Notes: generated by a model not told the origin, from the letters alone. Counted from the first letter of the stretch, positions 33,521 to 45,125 are shown. The stretch: 64,000 nucleotides of DNA from Meghimatium bilineatum (GCA_034231615.1 CM067307.1:1456001-1520000); one strand, 5' to 3'. Made by a program: numbers and translations.

Positions 33521-34210
33521 TAGAAAGACACAATTTTTATTTTTTGTATAGAGTGATCATTGCTGTAATACGGATGTTAATTTTGCAAACCATGTGCAAC
33601 CTTCATATGCAGATTACAGTAGCACGTGTAAATGACGTAATCAATGGTAAAATATGTTATGTGGTTTATGTTAATAGTATCAATAAACATCAACGATGCA
33701 TGTAACTTTTGTTGAGCTGGTAAGTTGTACGTCCTGGGATTCACTGAAGAGAATTATGTTAAATTATAGCACACCCATAGTTATAAGTTCCACTTGCATA
33801 CTCTTCACTCTTGCATGACTGTCAACCACAGTGGACGCCCGCGTTACAAAAGTTATTAATGATGTGAGTTAAGTACATCCCACATGGCAGTCAGTTTAAC
33901 AACTCAATATTTATTAGACACTTATGAGTGACACAACGATCACGTTTGACAACTTTATATTGCGTTCTCCTGGCTCACATAAATTAACTGTTTCTCAATG
34001 AATATTAATTAAATCACACAAAATGTATAAAACATGACCAGATTTTAAGTAAATCTACTAGTCACTAACATTCACAACAATTTTGCTGTTCTCTCGGTTG
34101 AGTTTGACTCGTTTACAACCCAACAAGTAACAGTTTAGAACTTCACACGAGAATGGTATGTTTAATTACACATGTATTTACCCGCTACATAATTGTCTTT
34201 TTTATTTACT
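33521..34210. other. Unassigned sequence
   Basis: No repeat, gene or element recognised. Composition is ordinary and AT-rich. Confidence 0.4.
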
Positions 34211-34214
34211 GCTT

Positions 34215-34545
34215 AACTCTTCAGACGATTCTTCTTCTTCGTCTGCGTTCATTCTTAAACTCCTGCAGATTAGCGGGTTGTAGTCCGGAGAACGGAATGC
34301 GTTGTGTCATGGTTTACAGCACAGCTGCGATATCTGCGCCTTTCGGCCTGACACATCTGACTTCAGCATGGCTTTGGGTCACTGACCCTATATGGGATGG
34401 GACAGCCAACTCCATCCCATAACCTCCTTAGTCGCCTCTTACGACATGCATGAAAGGTAAACAGTGTTGCTATTCTGTGCTCCCCGTTCGAGCCCCGGCA
34501 ACACAAGGGCGAGACGATTCTAAAAGGCGATACCACTGTATCTAC
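34215..34545 (+). mobile_element. SINE-like repeat, copy C with tRNA-like box
   Basis: The start 'cttcttcttcgtctgcgttc' and the 'gtagtccggagaacggaatg' block match copies A and B. It then continues with 'gtcactgaccctatatggga', 'ccttagtcgcctcttacgac' and 'cccgttcgagccccggcaac', a B-box-like motif. The 'agtcgcctcttacgac' block is one I associate with abundant mollusc SINEs; the family name is not verified. Confidence 0.6.
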
Positions 34546-34784
34546 ACATGCCTGCATCCGATATCTCAGTTTTGTAAAAACCTGGGTTTAGAATGAACAC
34601 ACTAAGGGTGCACATCATAGTGTCATTGTATACTTGTCCATACATGTCGTAGTAGACTACTAAGCAGAGCTGAAGGATAGACAGATGACATATCACAGGT
34701 GAATCAATTATTGTCACTCCATGTCTTGTCTCAATTTTTTTTAACTTTTGTCTTCTGCTTTAATTATTTGCCATCTGTACATCT

Positions 34785-34890
34785 GGTTACACGGAGGTGC
34801 TTTAGGCTAAGGTATATCTGGTTACCACGGAGGTGCTTTAAGTTAAGGTATATCTGGTTAACACGGAGGTGCTTTAGGCTAAGGTAGTAA
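34785..34890. repeat. 35-bp tandem repeat, 3 copies
   Basis: Unit 'tctggttacacggaggtgct' plus 'ttaggctaaggtata'. Confidence 0.9.
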
Positions 34891-35189
34891 ACCACTACAC
34901 ACATCCGGAGTGCAGAACCTAAGGCATGCCGTTGATGGGTGTGGTCAACTACCTTGTGGCATCATCTGCAGTTATGTACGTTTTAACGTTTATTGTCATT
35001 GTTTTTTCCTTGGAACTAATAAACAGAACAGAGAGGGGGTAGGTGGAGATGGGCAAGTCACTGCTCCATGAAACTTGCCCATTCAAACAGTTTGTGTGTG
35101 TCAAAACTAATGACGTATGTGTCTCGGCAATTTAGACTTGTCTGCTTCATGACTGTATATAACAACGCAAACAATCATCGCTAATATTT

Positions 35190-35700
35190 AATAGTTATTT
35201 CATATATTCTAGATTGTTCCCAGTTTATTATTGTACAAACATACATAAATCATATATTCTACAATGTTACCAGTTTATTATTGTGCAAACATACATAAAT
35301 CATATATTCTACAATGTTACCAGTTTATTATTGTGCAAACATACATAAATCATATATTCTACAATGTTACTAGTTTAATATGGTGCAAACATACATAAAT
35401 CATATATTCTAGATTGTTACCAGTTTATTATGGTACAAAAATAAATACCCATATATTCCATTTTGTTACATAGCTAACATGGTACAAATATACACAATCA
35501 TATTTTTCAGATTGTTACAAGTTTAACACTGTAAAAAAAAATGCATAATTATATATTCCAGATTGTTAAAAGTGTGCAATTTGCAATGGTACAAGTTTAA
35601 TATGGTACACGTTTAATACAGTACAAGTTTAAAATGGTGAAAGTTTAAAATGGTATAAGTTTAATATGGTACAAGTGCAAAAATGCTCTTGTTGGTGCAA
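35190..35700. repeat. 50-bp repeat, 5 good copies then decay
   Basis: Unit 'catatattctacaatgttac' then 'cagtttattattgtgcaaac' then 'atacataaat'. After 35450 the copies become truncated and shrink to short 'ggtacaagtttaatat' motifs. Confidence 0.85.
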
Positions 35701-35819
35701 AAATACATAATTATATAAACGTTTCTAAATATCTAAAAAGGACATTGGCACGCAGGGGAAACAGCAGAAGACTGTTGCATTATTGAAGATACGGTTCATT
35801 ATTACCACCAACCCCTCCC

Positions 35820-35832
35820 CCCTGCTCACACG

Positions 35833-35863
<31 letters not shown>

Positions 35864-35885
35864 GCACGTACGCCCACACATACAT
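35820..35885. repeat. (CA)n / CA-rich microsatellite
   Basis: Imperfect 'cacacacgcacac' run of about 60 bp following a C-rich stretch. Confidence 0.85.
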
Positions 35886-36129
35886 AAATATCACTATCAC
35901 TCACTGTGTCTTGACGTGTCCAATAACAGTACTATAAGACCCCTGATCAGACATTAGATATGACCGGAAAGGCTGCATTTGATTATTTCCATGAATTTCG
36001 TTTAATTACCTTGGCTTTCTTTGGCAGACGACTCCAAGTATATAATTTGTGAACAACAGAAATCACGATAATTATAAACAACATCATGAAGTCTTGCTTA
36101 CTTTCTGTTAAGAAACTGGATCCCGATCA

Positions 36130-37205
36130 TTGCCTGAGCACAGATAGAATTATGAGTGTTGTTGTCTGAGCACAGATAGAATTATGAGTGTTGTTGTCTG
36201 AGCGCAGATAGAATTATGAGTGTTGTTGTCTGAGCACAGATAGAATTATGAGTGTTGTTGTCTGAGCACAGATAGAATTATGAGTGCTGTTGTCTGAGCG
36301 CAGATAGAATTATGAGTGTTGTTGTCTGAGCACAGATAGAATTATGAGTGTTGTTGTCTGAGCACAGATAGAATTATGAGTGTTGTTGTCTGAGCACAGA
36401 TAGAATTATGAGTGTTGTTGTCTGAGCACAGATAGAATTATGAGTGTTGTTGTCTGAGCGCAGATAGAATTATGAGTGTTGGTGTCTGAGCGCAGATAGA
36501 ATTATGAGTGTTGGTGTCTGAGCGCAGATAGAATTATGAGTGTTGTTGTCTGAGCACAGATAGAATTATGAGTGTTGGTGTCTGAGCACAGATAGAATTA
36601 TGAGTGTTGTTGTCTGAGCACAGATAGAATTATGAGTGTTGTTGTCTGAGCACAAATAGAATTATGAGTGTTGTTGTCTGAGCGCAGATAGAATTATGAG
36701 TGTTGTTGTCTGAGCGCAGATATAATTATGACTGTTGTTGTCTGAGCACAGATAGAATTATGAGTGTTGTTGTCTGAGCGCAGATAGAAGTATGTGTGTT
36801 GTTGTCTGAGCGCAGATAGAATTATGAGTGTTGTCTGAGAACAGATATGATTATGAGTGTGGTTGTCTGAACACAGATATAATTATGAGTGTTGTCTGCG
36901 CGCAGATAGAATTATGAGTGTTGTTGTCTGAGCGCAGAATTAATTATATATAAATTATGAGTGTTGTTGTATGAGCGCAGATACAATTTTGAGTGTTGTT
37001 GTCTGAGCGCAGATAGAATTATGAGTGTTGTTGTCTGAGCGCAGATATAATTATGACTTGTTGTCTGAGCGCAGATACAATTTTGAGTGGTGTTGTCTTA
37101 GCGCAGATAGAATTATGAGTGTTATATGAGTACAGATAGAACTATGAGTGTGTTCTGAGCGCAGATAGAATTATTAGTGTTATATGAGGGCAGATAGAAT
37201 TATAA
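36130..37205. repeat. 32-bp tandem repeat, about 33 copies
   Basis: Unit 'tgtctgagc(a/g)cagatagaat' plus 'tatgagtgttgt'. Near-perfect up to 36820, then increasingly diverged with deletions, showing an old edge and a young core. Confidence 0.95.
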
Positions 37206-37304
37206 GTGTTAATGTCATTCCAACACGATTTATACAAGATCCTTGTTTGTCTCAAGTTTGTATTTATTCATTGCAGTGTCATGTTGATATCTCTGCTACA
37301 TTTT

Positions 37305-37570
37305 TAAGATATGGGTATCTTCGATATGTGTGTAAGATATGTGCATCTTTGCTACAAGTATAAGATATTTGTGTATCTTTGCTATATGTGTAAATTATGT
37401 ATATCTTTGTTACACGTGTACGATATGTGTATCTTTACTACATGTGTAAGGTATATGCATCTCGTTACACGTGTAAGTTATCTGTGTTGTTACATGTGTA
37501 TCTTTGTTACATGTGTAATTTATGTGTATCTTTACTACATGTGTAGGATATGTGTATCTTTGCGTGATGG
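37305..37570. repeat. About 28-bp degenerate repeat, 9 copies
   Basis: Motif 'tatgtgtatctttgctacat' plus 'gtgtaaga', with many substitutions. Confidence 0.8.
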
Positions 37571-37687
37571 AACTTTATATTCTCTATAGATACGAATATA
37601 TTGTTTGAAAGAGAAAATTGTAGATTTCTGTTTTACTTCCACAGTTTCGAGTTGTGCTTCTACTGGTTGTATCATGTCAGTGCGGTA

Positions 37688-37765
37688 AGATGTCATGTAT
37701 AATTATGTCATGTATAATTATGTCATGTATAATTATGTCATGTATAATTATGTCATGTATGCTTT
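37688..37765. repeat. 15-bp tandem repeat, 5 copies
   Basis: Perfect 'atgtcatgtataatt' units. Being a multiple of 3, they keep short frames open on both strands. Confidence 0.9.
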
Positions 37766-37869
37766 TATTGCCATGTTTGACACATTTCTCTCTCATAACT
37801 TGTACATATATGTGCAGGTTAGGGTTAGTCAAATACATACAGATAACACATACAGAAGAAGACGGAAGA

Positions 37870-38195
37870 AACAAAGAGAGAGAGAGAGAGATAGAAGAGG
37901 AAAGAGACAGAGAAGAAGAGAGAGAGAGAGGCTTGTGGTGGAGAGATGAAAGAGAGGGAAAGAGGTGAAGAGAGTGATAGAGAGGGAAAGAGAAATAGAG
38001 AGGGAGAATTTTATGGGAAAGAGAGGAAGGGAGAGAGACAGGTGGAAAGAGAGGGAGGTTGAGAGAAATGGAGAGATAGAGGGAGGAGGTAAGGGGGGGG
38101 GTAAATAGAGAAGGAGGAAGAGAGGTAGAGTGAGGGTAGGGAGGGAAAGAGGGAGAGGAAGGAGAAAGAAAGAGAGAGAAAGAAAGAAATGATTA
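37870..38195. repeat. GA-rich (polypurine) tract
   Basis: About 320 bp of almost pure A/G on the plus strand, mostly gaga and gggaaag motifs. It ends some 80 bp upstream of the candidate lectin start codon, so it could lie in that gene's promoter. It could equally be an ordinary low-complexity tract. Confidence 0.85.
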
Positions 38196-38271
38196 AGATT
38201 TCAGATAAAACGATGAATGAATTAAGATCACGTTTTCTACGTACAAGTTGTGCAGTCTGATCGATGAGAAG

Positions 38272-38344
38272 ATGTCAACTTCAAGTCAGTTCATGTTCCT
38301 TCTAATTTTATTCATATTTGAGCTAATCTCAAGTTGTCTGCGCA
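38272..38344 (+). CDS. Candidate first exon of the lectin gene (signal peptide)
   Basis: ATG at 38272 opens MSTSSQFMFLLILFIFELIS followed by SCLR. This has the form of a cleavable signal peptide: short polar start, about 12 hydrophobic residues, then small residues near a cleavage site. A weak donor (A|GTGAAT) at 38345 leaves phase 1, the phase needed by the lectin exon at 43527, which starts with two bases of a split codon. Joined, all five exons give 483 bases, or 160 codons plus stop. The frame instead stays open to 38428 without splicing, and two other GTs give the wrong phase. The link to the lectin is inferred from position, phase and protein logic only. A hydrophobic stretch can occur by chance in AT-rich DNA. 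Confidence 0.4.
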
Positions 38345-38439
38345 GTGAATATTTCTATGTGGATATCTGCTATCTAAAAAAAGCTAATTCGCTAGTAAAT
38401 TATGTGTGCGGGTGGTATATTTCGTAAGCGGTAACTGTT

Positions 38440-39990
38440 GGCGACGTGGACTACATTATAGAATAGATGTAAATTTTGTAATTCTTATTTTTAGCTTGTT
38501 TATAATTTGTTTAGATTCTTATATTTTCCTCATGTCATTGAAGGTACTTTCAGCAATTCCTATTCTCCTGTTAACTTCTGTTTCACATCTGCCGTTATTT
38601 GTGATTGTGTGTCCAAGATATTGATACTGTTCTATTTGGTGTAGTTTATCTCCATGTATTTATATGTGTATCGCTGTTCTTCTGTGACTTTGCTGATTAT
38701 CATGGGTTGTGTTTTGAAAATAAAATGTTGTTATCCAGTCTATATTCTTTACTTGACTTATCGACTTGATTCATTAGTCTGTGTAGTTCATGTTCCCTTT
38801 CTGCTAAAAGAATAGCATCATAGGCATATCTCTGTTTGCTTATTATTTTCGTACTGGTTCTTGAGTCCTGGCATTCCTTCAATATTTTTAAAGATATTCT
38901 CTGTGTAAATATTAAATAGGCTTGGTGATAAAATGCATCCTTGTCGTATCCCTCTTCTTATTTCTATGTAAGTTGAGTCGCTGTTTTCCAATCTTATTGA
39001 TGCAGTCTGTTCCAAATATATATTTATAATGAGTCCGCTGTCTTTTCCATCTATGCCTATTTCTTGAAGATATTCGATTCATTTTTCATGTTCTACTATT
39101 GCCTTTCTGTAGCCTATGAAGCAAATACAGATATTTTCTGTGTACTTCTATATATTTATCAATTATTAATATAGCTTCTCTGGTTCCTTTGTTTTTCCTA
39201 AAACCGAATTTCTCTTCACTGACCTCAATGTCTATCTTGTTTTTAATTCTTTCACGTATTATCTTCAGTAGTATTTTGGTTATATGACTCATCAAACTTA
39301 TTGATCAATATTCTGTACATTCAACGGCTTCTTAGTGGTTAGAATATTGATGATGTCAGGTCTTTAGGTATGTGGCCTGTTTCATATATGTCATTGCAAA
39401 GTTCTGTGATAGTATCCACACCAAAATCATCTAGAGTTTTTATTATGACCGCTGTTATGTACATTTTATTGATTTTGTTGCGTTTTAAACTTCTGCTTTC
39501 AGTATTGCTGGTTCACCATTGTTGTGTATTGTAGGTTTGTTATTCCGTTGGTCATCTAAGAGTGCTGTCACATAATTTGCCCATTTTGTAAGGACTTCTA
39601 GTTAATGAAATATAATTTTTCTACTATTATCTTTAATGAATTAATAGGATTCTTCTTATTTGTGATCTGTCTTATCTCCTTCTCCATGTCATTTGTCTTT
39701 TGTTGTACTGGCATCTCTATTTCTTTGCATTTTTTTTCGCCGAGCTGCACATGTTGCCTATTTCATTGTCTAGAAGTGAACATTTTTTATAATTTTACCT
39801 TCCTTTCTAACATTTTCACTAATATTTCATCTGTCATCCAAGTTTGTTTGTTTATAGCTTTGCTTATTGGTGAATTGTGATTTGACGTTTGAATACTTTT
39901 CCTAAGGCTGTCCCATTTAGTGTATAGTTTCTCTTCTGTATTTTCCCATTCTGTATTGTTCTGTACATTCTATCATTAGATGTTCATGTC
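38440..39990 (-). pseudogene. LINE reverse transcriptase relic, family 1 (RTE-like)
   Basis: The minus strand, in order, reads KWANYVTALLDDQRNNKP (pre-RT), IIKTLDDFGVDTITELCNDI, IPKDLTSSIF, MSHITKILLKIIRERIKNKI (RT motif 1), EKFGFRKNKGTREAILII (motif 2), then degraded motif A, IRRGIRQGCILSPSLFNIYT (motif B), RYAYDAILLAEREHELHRLM (motif C, the ADD box altered to AYD) and YQYLGHTITNNGRCETEVNR (thumb). Frameshifts and stops are frequent. Copies of the same family occur at 46.0, 52.3, 52.7 and 54.4-55.6 kb. It lies antisense between the candidate signal exon and the first lectin-domain exon. Confidence 0.8.
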
Positions 39991-40206
39991 TACTAGTTAC
40001 ATCTACAATGTATTTTTGTTGTATTTTGTTGTTTGTCTGCAAAGATTAGTTCCCTTGAAAACCCACTAAACATTTAATAGTATGAAAGCCGACAACTATT
40101 GACCACACAGTCTACGTGTCTGTATGACGTCATAAGACAAATGTAGACAGCAGATAACTCATTAAAGTCCTGCTTTTCTAGAAGAGTCCTGCAACCAGAT
40201 GCCTCC

Positions 40207-40224
40207 ACCCCCCCCCCCCCCCCC
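40207..40224. repeat. Poly-C run
   Basis: Eighteen or so C residues (cacccc...cctcc). Confidence 0.9.
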
Positions 40225-40284
40225 TCCACAAATGTCTATCTTGGATATAGATCGCTGATAACTTAACAAACGATATTTTTGCGT

Positions 40285-40660
40285 CAAGATTCATCAAGAT
40301 GTAACATAAACGTAAAAATGTAACATATACGTCAAGATGTAACATACACGAAAAAATGTAACATATACGTCAAGATGTAACGGACTCGTCAAGATGTAAC
40401 GGACACGTCATATATTTTTCTCATTGAACATACAAAAAACATCCGTTTTAATAAATCGTGAGGGCTTATACAACACACTTAAGACGATCAGCTGCACGCC
40501 TATCCTTTTAAGTATAGGTGCTTCATTGCACATTCCATATTGCACATAAGACATGAAAGTATAGCTGCTTCATTGCACATTCCATATTGCACATAAGCCA
40601 TGAAAGTATAGCTGCTTCATTGCACATTCCATATTGCACATAAGCCATGAACTGTCGACT
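40285..40660. repeat. Second copy of the 19-bp satellite plus flank unit
   Basis: Six short satellite units ('gtcaagatgtaacatacacg' type) are followed by the flank blocks seen at 17372-17535 ('cattgaacatacaaaaaac', 'agggcttatacaa', 'gatcagctgc', 'cttcattgcacattccatat'). The 'gtatagctgcttcattgcac' block is then triplicated (about 40518-40650). Confidence 0.8.
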
Positions 40661-40974
40661 TTGTTGGTGTTTCTTTAGAGGAGTTTGTTTTTAAGGGTGG
40701 GGTACAACAAATTTGCGTTCTTGTTCCCAACCATTTTGAAATATATTTCTCTTGAAGCATGTCTTTCTAGGACAGGAGGGTGATATATTCATGCATTCTC
40801 CGTACCGATTGCTGCTTCTAGCCAATGCTTGATGCCAAAACCGCGACTGCACAATCGTTATAACAGAATTGCTCTTTACAGATAATTGTGTGGTTTTTAT
40901 TTGGTTGGTTATTTTATATATATATATATATATTGCTATTGCGACACACGCAGAGGAGGAACTGCAAAACTTAT

Positions 40975-41240
40975 TATAAATACCGCCTCTTCTGATGCAT
41001 GTCTTGAGCCTGGACTAACAATTAGCAAAAAGAAATGGCAAATTATGATGGAGGCTGCCATCATGCAGCCGCAAACTGACAACGATGGTGATGAGTTAGA
41101 TATAGTTGACCACTTTATATATCTAGGATCCTCAGTCAACAATGAAGTATTATAGATCAAGAAACAAGGATGTTATGTGTCGTGTTGCATGTAGAAGGTC
41201 TGCAACGTATTGCGACGTAGAAGAAAATAATAGCAGACAA
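40975..41240 (+). pseudogene. LINE RT C-terminal scrap, family 2
   Basis: Reads TASSDACLEPGLTISKKKWQ, then ELDIVDHFIYLGSSVNNEVL and a stop. This corresponds to 'GLTIS.KKT....' and the 'VD.F.YLGS.+' thumb of LINE RTs. Only the post-YADD portion is present. Confidence 0.6.
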
Positions 41241-41254
41241 TTAAAGGGCTGAAG

Positions 41255-41865
41255 AATTATAAGACCAGCAACAGCACACACACGAGATGGCAAAAGTGGA
41301 CCTGTGATTCCTTGCGCATGTAGTTATAAGACAAGCAACAGCACACACGAGATGGCAAAAGTGGACATGTGATTCCTTGCGCATGTAGTTATAAGACCAG
41401 CAATAGGATAGACGAGATGGCAAAAGTGGACCTGTGATTCCGTGCGCATGAAGTTATAAAACCAGCAACAGCTAGCACGAGATGGCAAAAGTGGACCTGT
41501 GATACCTTGCGCTTGTAGTTATAAGACCAGAAACACCACACACACGAGATGGCAAAAGTGGACCCTGTGATTCCTTGCGCATGTAGTTATAAGACCAGCA
41601 ATAGGATAGACGAGATGGCAAAAGTGGACCCTTTGATTCCTTGCGCATGAAGTTATAAAACCAGCAACAGCTAGCACGAGATGGCAAAAGTGGACCATGT
41701 GATACCTTGCGCATGTAGTTATAAAACCAGCAACAGCTAGCACGAGATGGCAAAAGTGGACCATGTGATACCTTGCGCATGTAGTTATAAGACCAGCAAC
41801 AGCACACACACACGAGATGGCAAAAGTGGACCCTGTGATTTCTTGCGCATGTAGAAAACTCATTA
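41255..41865. repeat. 66-bp tandem repeat, 9 copies
   Basis: Unit from 'gttataagaccagcaacagc' through 'cacgagatggcaaaagtgga' to 'ccttgcgcatgta'. Subtypes (cacacaca against tagcacg) alternate in a block pattern (41.4-41.5 against 41.6-41.7 kb), indicating block duplication. Minus-strand frames are repeat translations. Confidence 0.9.
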
Positions 41866-42600
41866 TGTATCAGATTAGCCATATGAGTCCATCTTTGATC
41901 GTCATGGAACCTGTATTATAATTCTTATAACGAAACAACAATACTATCGTTTCGAAAGATGGAAAGTTGTCTGTAATAATAAACTAGATCAGAATATAAA
42001 ATTACGTGTGTACATGTAAAACGAGAATATGCTATTGATTGTCTGCATAATAAATCTAGATGAGAATATACCTTGAAGTGTATATTTACAATTATATCAG
42101 AGAATGATATTTGCATACGCCGTTAGTTATGTATATGATTCATGTTCAATAACTTTCTTTTCTGATTTGTTATTATAAAAAAACCAGAATAAAACCATAA
42201 CACTTGCCTTGCTATTTATCAGGTCCATCTAATGACCCTGTGTCAATTTGTGTACAAAACCTGAAGTATGTCACTTTGCGAATGCGTTGATTAGGATTAT
42301 ATTATTGAAGGTGACCTAGTTTGTATAGGGATATTTCACAAATGTATTCGAATTTTTATCAACGTGTGTATTTGGTATGTTATGTGTATTTGTTATGTTT
42401 TGTGTATTTGGTATCAGCTTTCGCCTTTGAAACCCTGGTCCAGAGACTTGAAAAATTATGCAATGATCATTCGTAGAGATTTGTCTCAGAAAATCTATAC
42501 CATTTGAGTGGTATTCCATTTTTGAAAAAGTGGATGCAGATAGCTTGCAGATGACTCACCTCAAGGCTCGACATGTTAAGTTCAATATTAGAAACCGTAT
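41866..42600. other. Unassigned sequence
   Basis: AT-rich. It contains a degenerate 'gtgtatttggtatgtt' triplication at 42364-42415. No gene seen. Confidence 0.4.
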
Positions 42601-42689
42601 CGATTGTAACCTTTGACATTGATGATCTTCTTCGTCATAAATACATTCTTCCCTAGAGTCTCTAGATTATCAATATATAATTCTACAGT

Positions 42690-43065
42690 CATGCAAGGTC
42701 TCCTCGACGCTGTCAGCAAACATCGCAATAAGGCCAGGCACACAAGTAACTGGAGAAGAAACAAAAGAGCCGATGTGTTGGCTGGTAAAGCCTTGGTGAA
42801 AGGCACCGAGATATAAAGAGACAGGATTGAATTGATTAGAACGTTATATATACACTACGAGAAGACAAGGAGGAAGTTGAACGATACAATGTACATATTC
42901 AGAGTATGGTATAATTGGTAGTGACTAGAGGTCATGGGAGAAAGCGCCGCCTCACCGGAAAGATCAGAAGAACGCATAATCAGCAACTGACTGGGACACT
43001 GAGCTTATACACTTTTAGATGGCTGATGGAACGGCAAGCAGAGCATATATGGGAATGCCCCCAGT
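42690..43065 (+). pseudogene. LINE RNase H end and tail
   Basis: NWRRNKRADVLAGKALVKG resembles the RNase H end 'GNERADVLAGKA'. After a stop and about 100 bp comes GHGRKRRLTGKIRRTHNQQL followed by TGTLSLYTFRWLMERQ and AEHIWECPQ, a LINE C-terminal tail ('..W+LER...H+W.CP.C'). Degraded, with several stops. Confidence 0.5.
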
Positions 43066-43099
43066 GATATGACACTTGTTCCTAATCAACAATCAAGTA

Positions 43100-43340
43100 A
43101 GCCACTTAACACCGGTCTTTCATCACAAATGAATTTCTGACCAAACACAACATTCCGTTATTTCTACAGCCCCCATACTCACCAGATGTTTTTCCGTGTG
43201 ACTTTTTCCTTACCCCGCAACTTAAAAGAACGATCAAATATCGCCCGGATTCGTTTAAAGAGATTAAAGACAAAGCGACGATACAAATGAGGGTTTTTGT
43301 CAGAAAAGTGTATGTGATGCATATTTCCTTGACTCTCAGA
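43100..43340 (+). pseudogene. mariner transposase C-terminal relic
   Basis: Reads SFITNEFLTKHNIPLFLQPP, then YSPDVFPCDFFLTPQLKRTI, then FKEIKDKATIQM. The PPYSPDLAP.DFFLFP.LK block is the hallmark around the last catalytic Asp of mariner transposases (D,D34D). The N-terminal helix-turn-helix and first Asp regions are missing. Its end lies about 190 bp upstream of a lectin exon. Confidence 0.8.
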
Positions 43341-43526
43341 AGTAATTAAAAATATATACATTCACATTGTGGCTATTTCTGAAAGGAATTGAACAAACTA
43401 ATCTGTAAGTATTAAGGTTTTTCTGTACGAAAAGCTCAGTTTGGGATCTTATTAAATAGCCCCCGTCGTCGTATGTTGTTGCTGAACATTTCACGACTGT
43501 GTGTTTTTTTTTTGGTTGTGTTTCAG

Positions 43527-43621
43527 TGTATAGCAGCAGCAACTGTGAACTTGGCTGGATAAAGTTTAGCGGATATTGTTACGGCTTCTTTTCGGAACAA
43601 GTCAGCTGGATTGTAGCATCG
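43527..43621 (+). CDS. C-type lectin domain exon (N-terminal part)
   Basis: The exon follows the acceptor tgtgtttcag, starts with two bases of a split codon and ends TCG before the donor GTAAATG, phase 0. It encodes YSSSNCELGWIKFSGYCYGF and FSEQVSWIVAS. The C..GW and GYCYGF cysteines form the extra N-terminal disulfide of long-form C-type lectin domains; SW..A opens helix 1. The domain binds sugars or other ligands outside the cell. The donor is weaker than the CAATG|GTAAGTG motif repeated just downstream from about 43785. Confidence 0.8.
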
Positions 43622-43779
43622 GTAAATGAAAATGTTATCCATACCAGAATTGATGTAGTTTACTTGTTCTTTAACTACAACTTATAGATCATCGTATCAA
43701 GTAGAGCATGTGTTTACAATATAACGATGAATAATACACTTTCAATTATATTCCTAAATGTCAGTTCTGCTGGTTAGTT

Positions 43780-44390
43780 TTTCACTGGTAAGTGATAAGA
43801 TGGTTATTTTCCAATGGTAAGTGGTAAGATGGTTATTTTAAAATGGTAAGTGGTAAGATGGTTATTTTCCAATGGTAAGTGGTAAGATGTTAAGTGATAT
43901 GATGGTTATTTTCCAATGGTAAGTGGTAAGATGTTAAGTGATAAGATGGTTATTTTCCAATGGTAAGTTGTAAGATGATTATTTTCCAATGGTATATGAT
44001 AAAATGGTTATTTTCCAATGGTAAGTGGTAAGATGGTATGTGATACGATGGTTATTTTCCAATGGTAAGTGGTAAGATGGTTATTTTCCAATGGTAAGTG
44101 ATAAGACGGTTATTTTCCAATGGTAAGTGGTATGATGGTAAGTGATAAGATGGTTATTTTCCAATGGTAAGTGGTAAAATGGTTATTTTCCATAGTAAGT
44201 GGTAAAGTGGTTATTTTTCAATGGTAAGTGGCAAGATGGTTATTTTTCAATGGTAAGTGGTAAGATGGTTATTTTCCAATTGTAAGTGGTATGATGGTAA
44301 GTGATAAGGTGGTTATTTTCCAATGGTAAGTGGTAAGATGGTTATTTTCCATAGTAAGTGGTAAAGTGGTTATTTTCCAATGGTAAAAAT
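43780..44390 (+). repeat. 29-bp repeat array carrying a GTAAGT motif
   Basis: About 20 units of 'tggttattttccaatggtaa' plus 'gtggtaaga', with partial units inserted. Most contain ATG|GTAAGTG on the lectin strand, matching a consensus donor. Non-coding. Confidence 0.95.
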
Positions 44391-44449
44391 TGCTTTCTTG
44401 CTCTGGGATTATTGTTACTACTATTATTATTATTATGTGTGTGTTTTTA

Positions 44450-45125
44450 TGTCGACGCTCACATCTGTGTATGTTCGTTCATCACAAGTGATGATGACCA
44501 TTTGTTAAACTCACTTTGGAAATTCATTTAGAATTATGACCATGCGTAATAGTTCGTAGATGGTTAATAAGCCCTATTCGAGCTGGACTGTCATTGGACA
44601 GTTCGGGCAACGAATGACCACTGTAGAAGGATTGTGTTCTATCCGTAGCTTTTTAATTACTCTCCGCTGTTAACTGCTGCATTTCTCATTTTTTCCCAAC
44701 ATGATACGCTCACTGTGACTGTAGAATGCAATCTAGATCTATATGTTGTGCAAGTTCTTCCCATGTTTCTTGGTCTATTTCAAAGGCTTTCAGTGAATTC
44801 TTTAATGAGTCACTGCAGCGCTTCTTTTGGCCACTTTGAGATCGTTTACCCTTCTCCAGCTCACCATGATGAAATATCTTTGGCAGGCGATGGTCTGACA
44901 TACGCACCAAATGATATGCCAACTAATCTGTGTCTGCATCAAGATAGTGCTAATGCTAGGGATACCAGATCTGTCACGGATAGTGGTATCTGGAATCTTG
45001 TCTTGCCATCTGATATTCATAACTTTTCTGAGACAAGTTATATGAAAGTGATTGAGTTTCCTCTTATGACGTCTATGCACTGTCCATGTTTCACTAGCGT
45101 ATAACAGCACTCGTCGTGGATGACT
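44450..45125 (-). pseudogene. LINE ORF2 C-terminus and 3' UTR, family 3
   Basis: The minus strand reads LLYASETWTVHRRHKRKLNH, FHITCLRKVMNIRWQDKIPD, then after a frame change MSDHRLPKIFHHGELEKGKR and SQSGQKKRCSDSLKNSLKAF. This is the '...RWQDKIPDTEVL...G.H..RM.D.RLPK...YGEL..GKRS.GGQKKR+KD.LK.SLK' end of an abundant LINE. About 260 bp of further homology with 58880-59150 represents the 3' UTR. Frameshifted and truncated before the RT. Confidence 0.8.

Noticed and set aside
44710..45104. 129-codon plus frame overlapping the LINE
   Set aside because: Antisense shadow of the family 3 LINE C-terminus.
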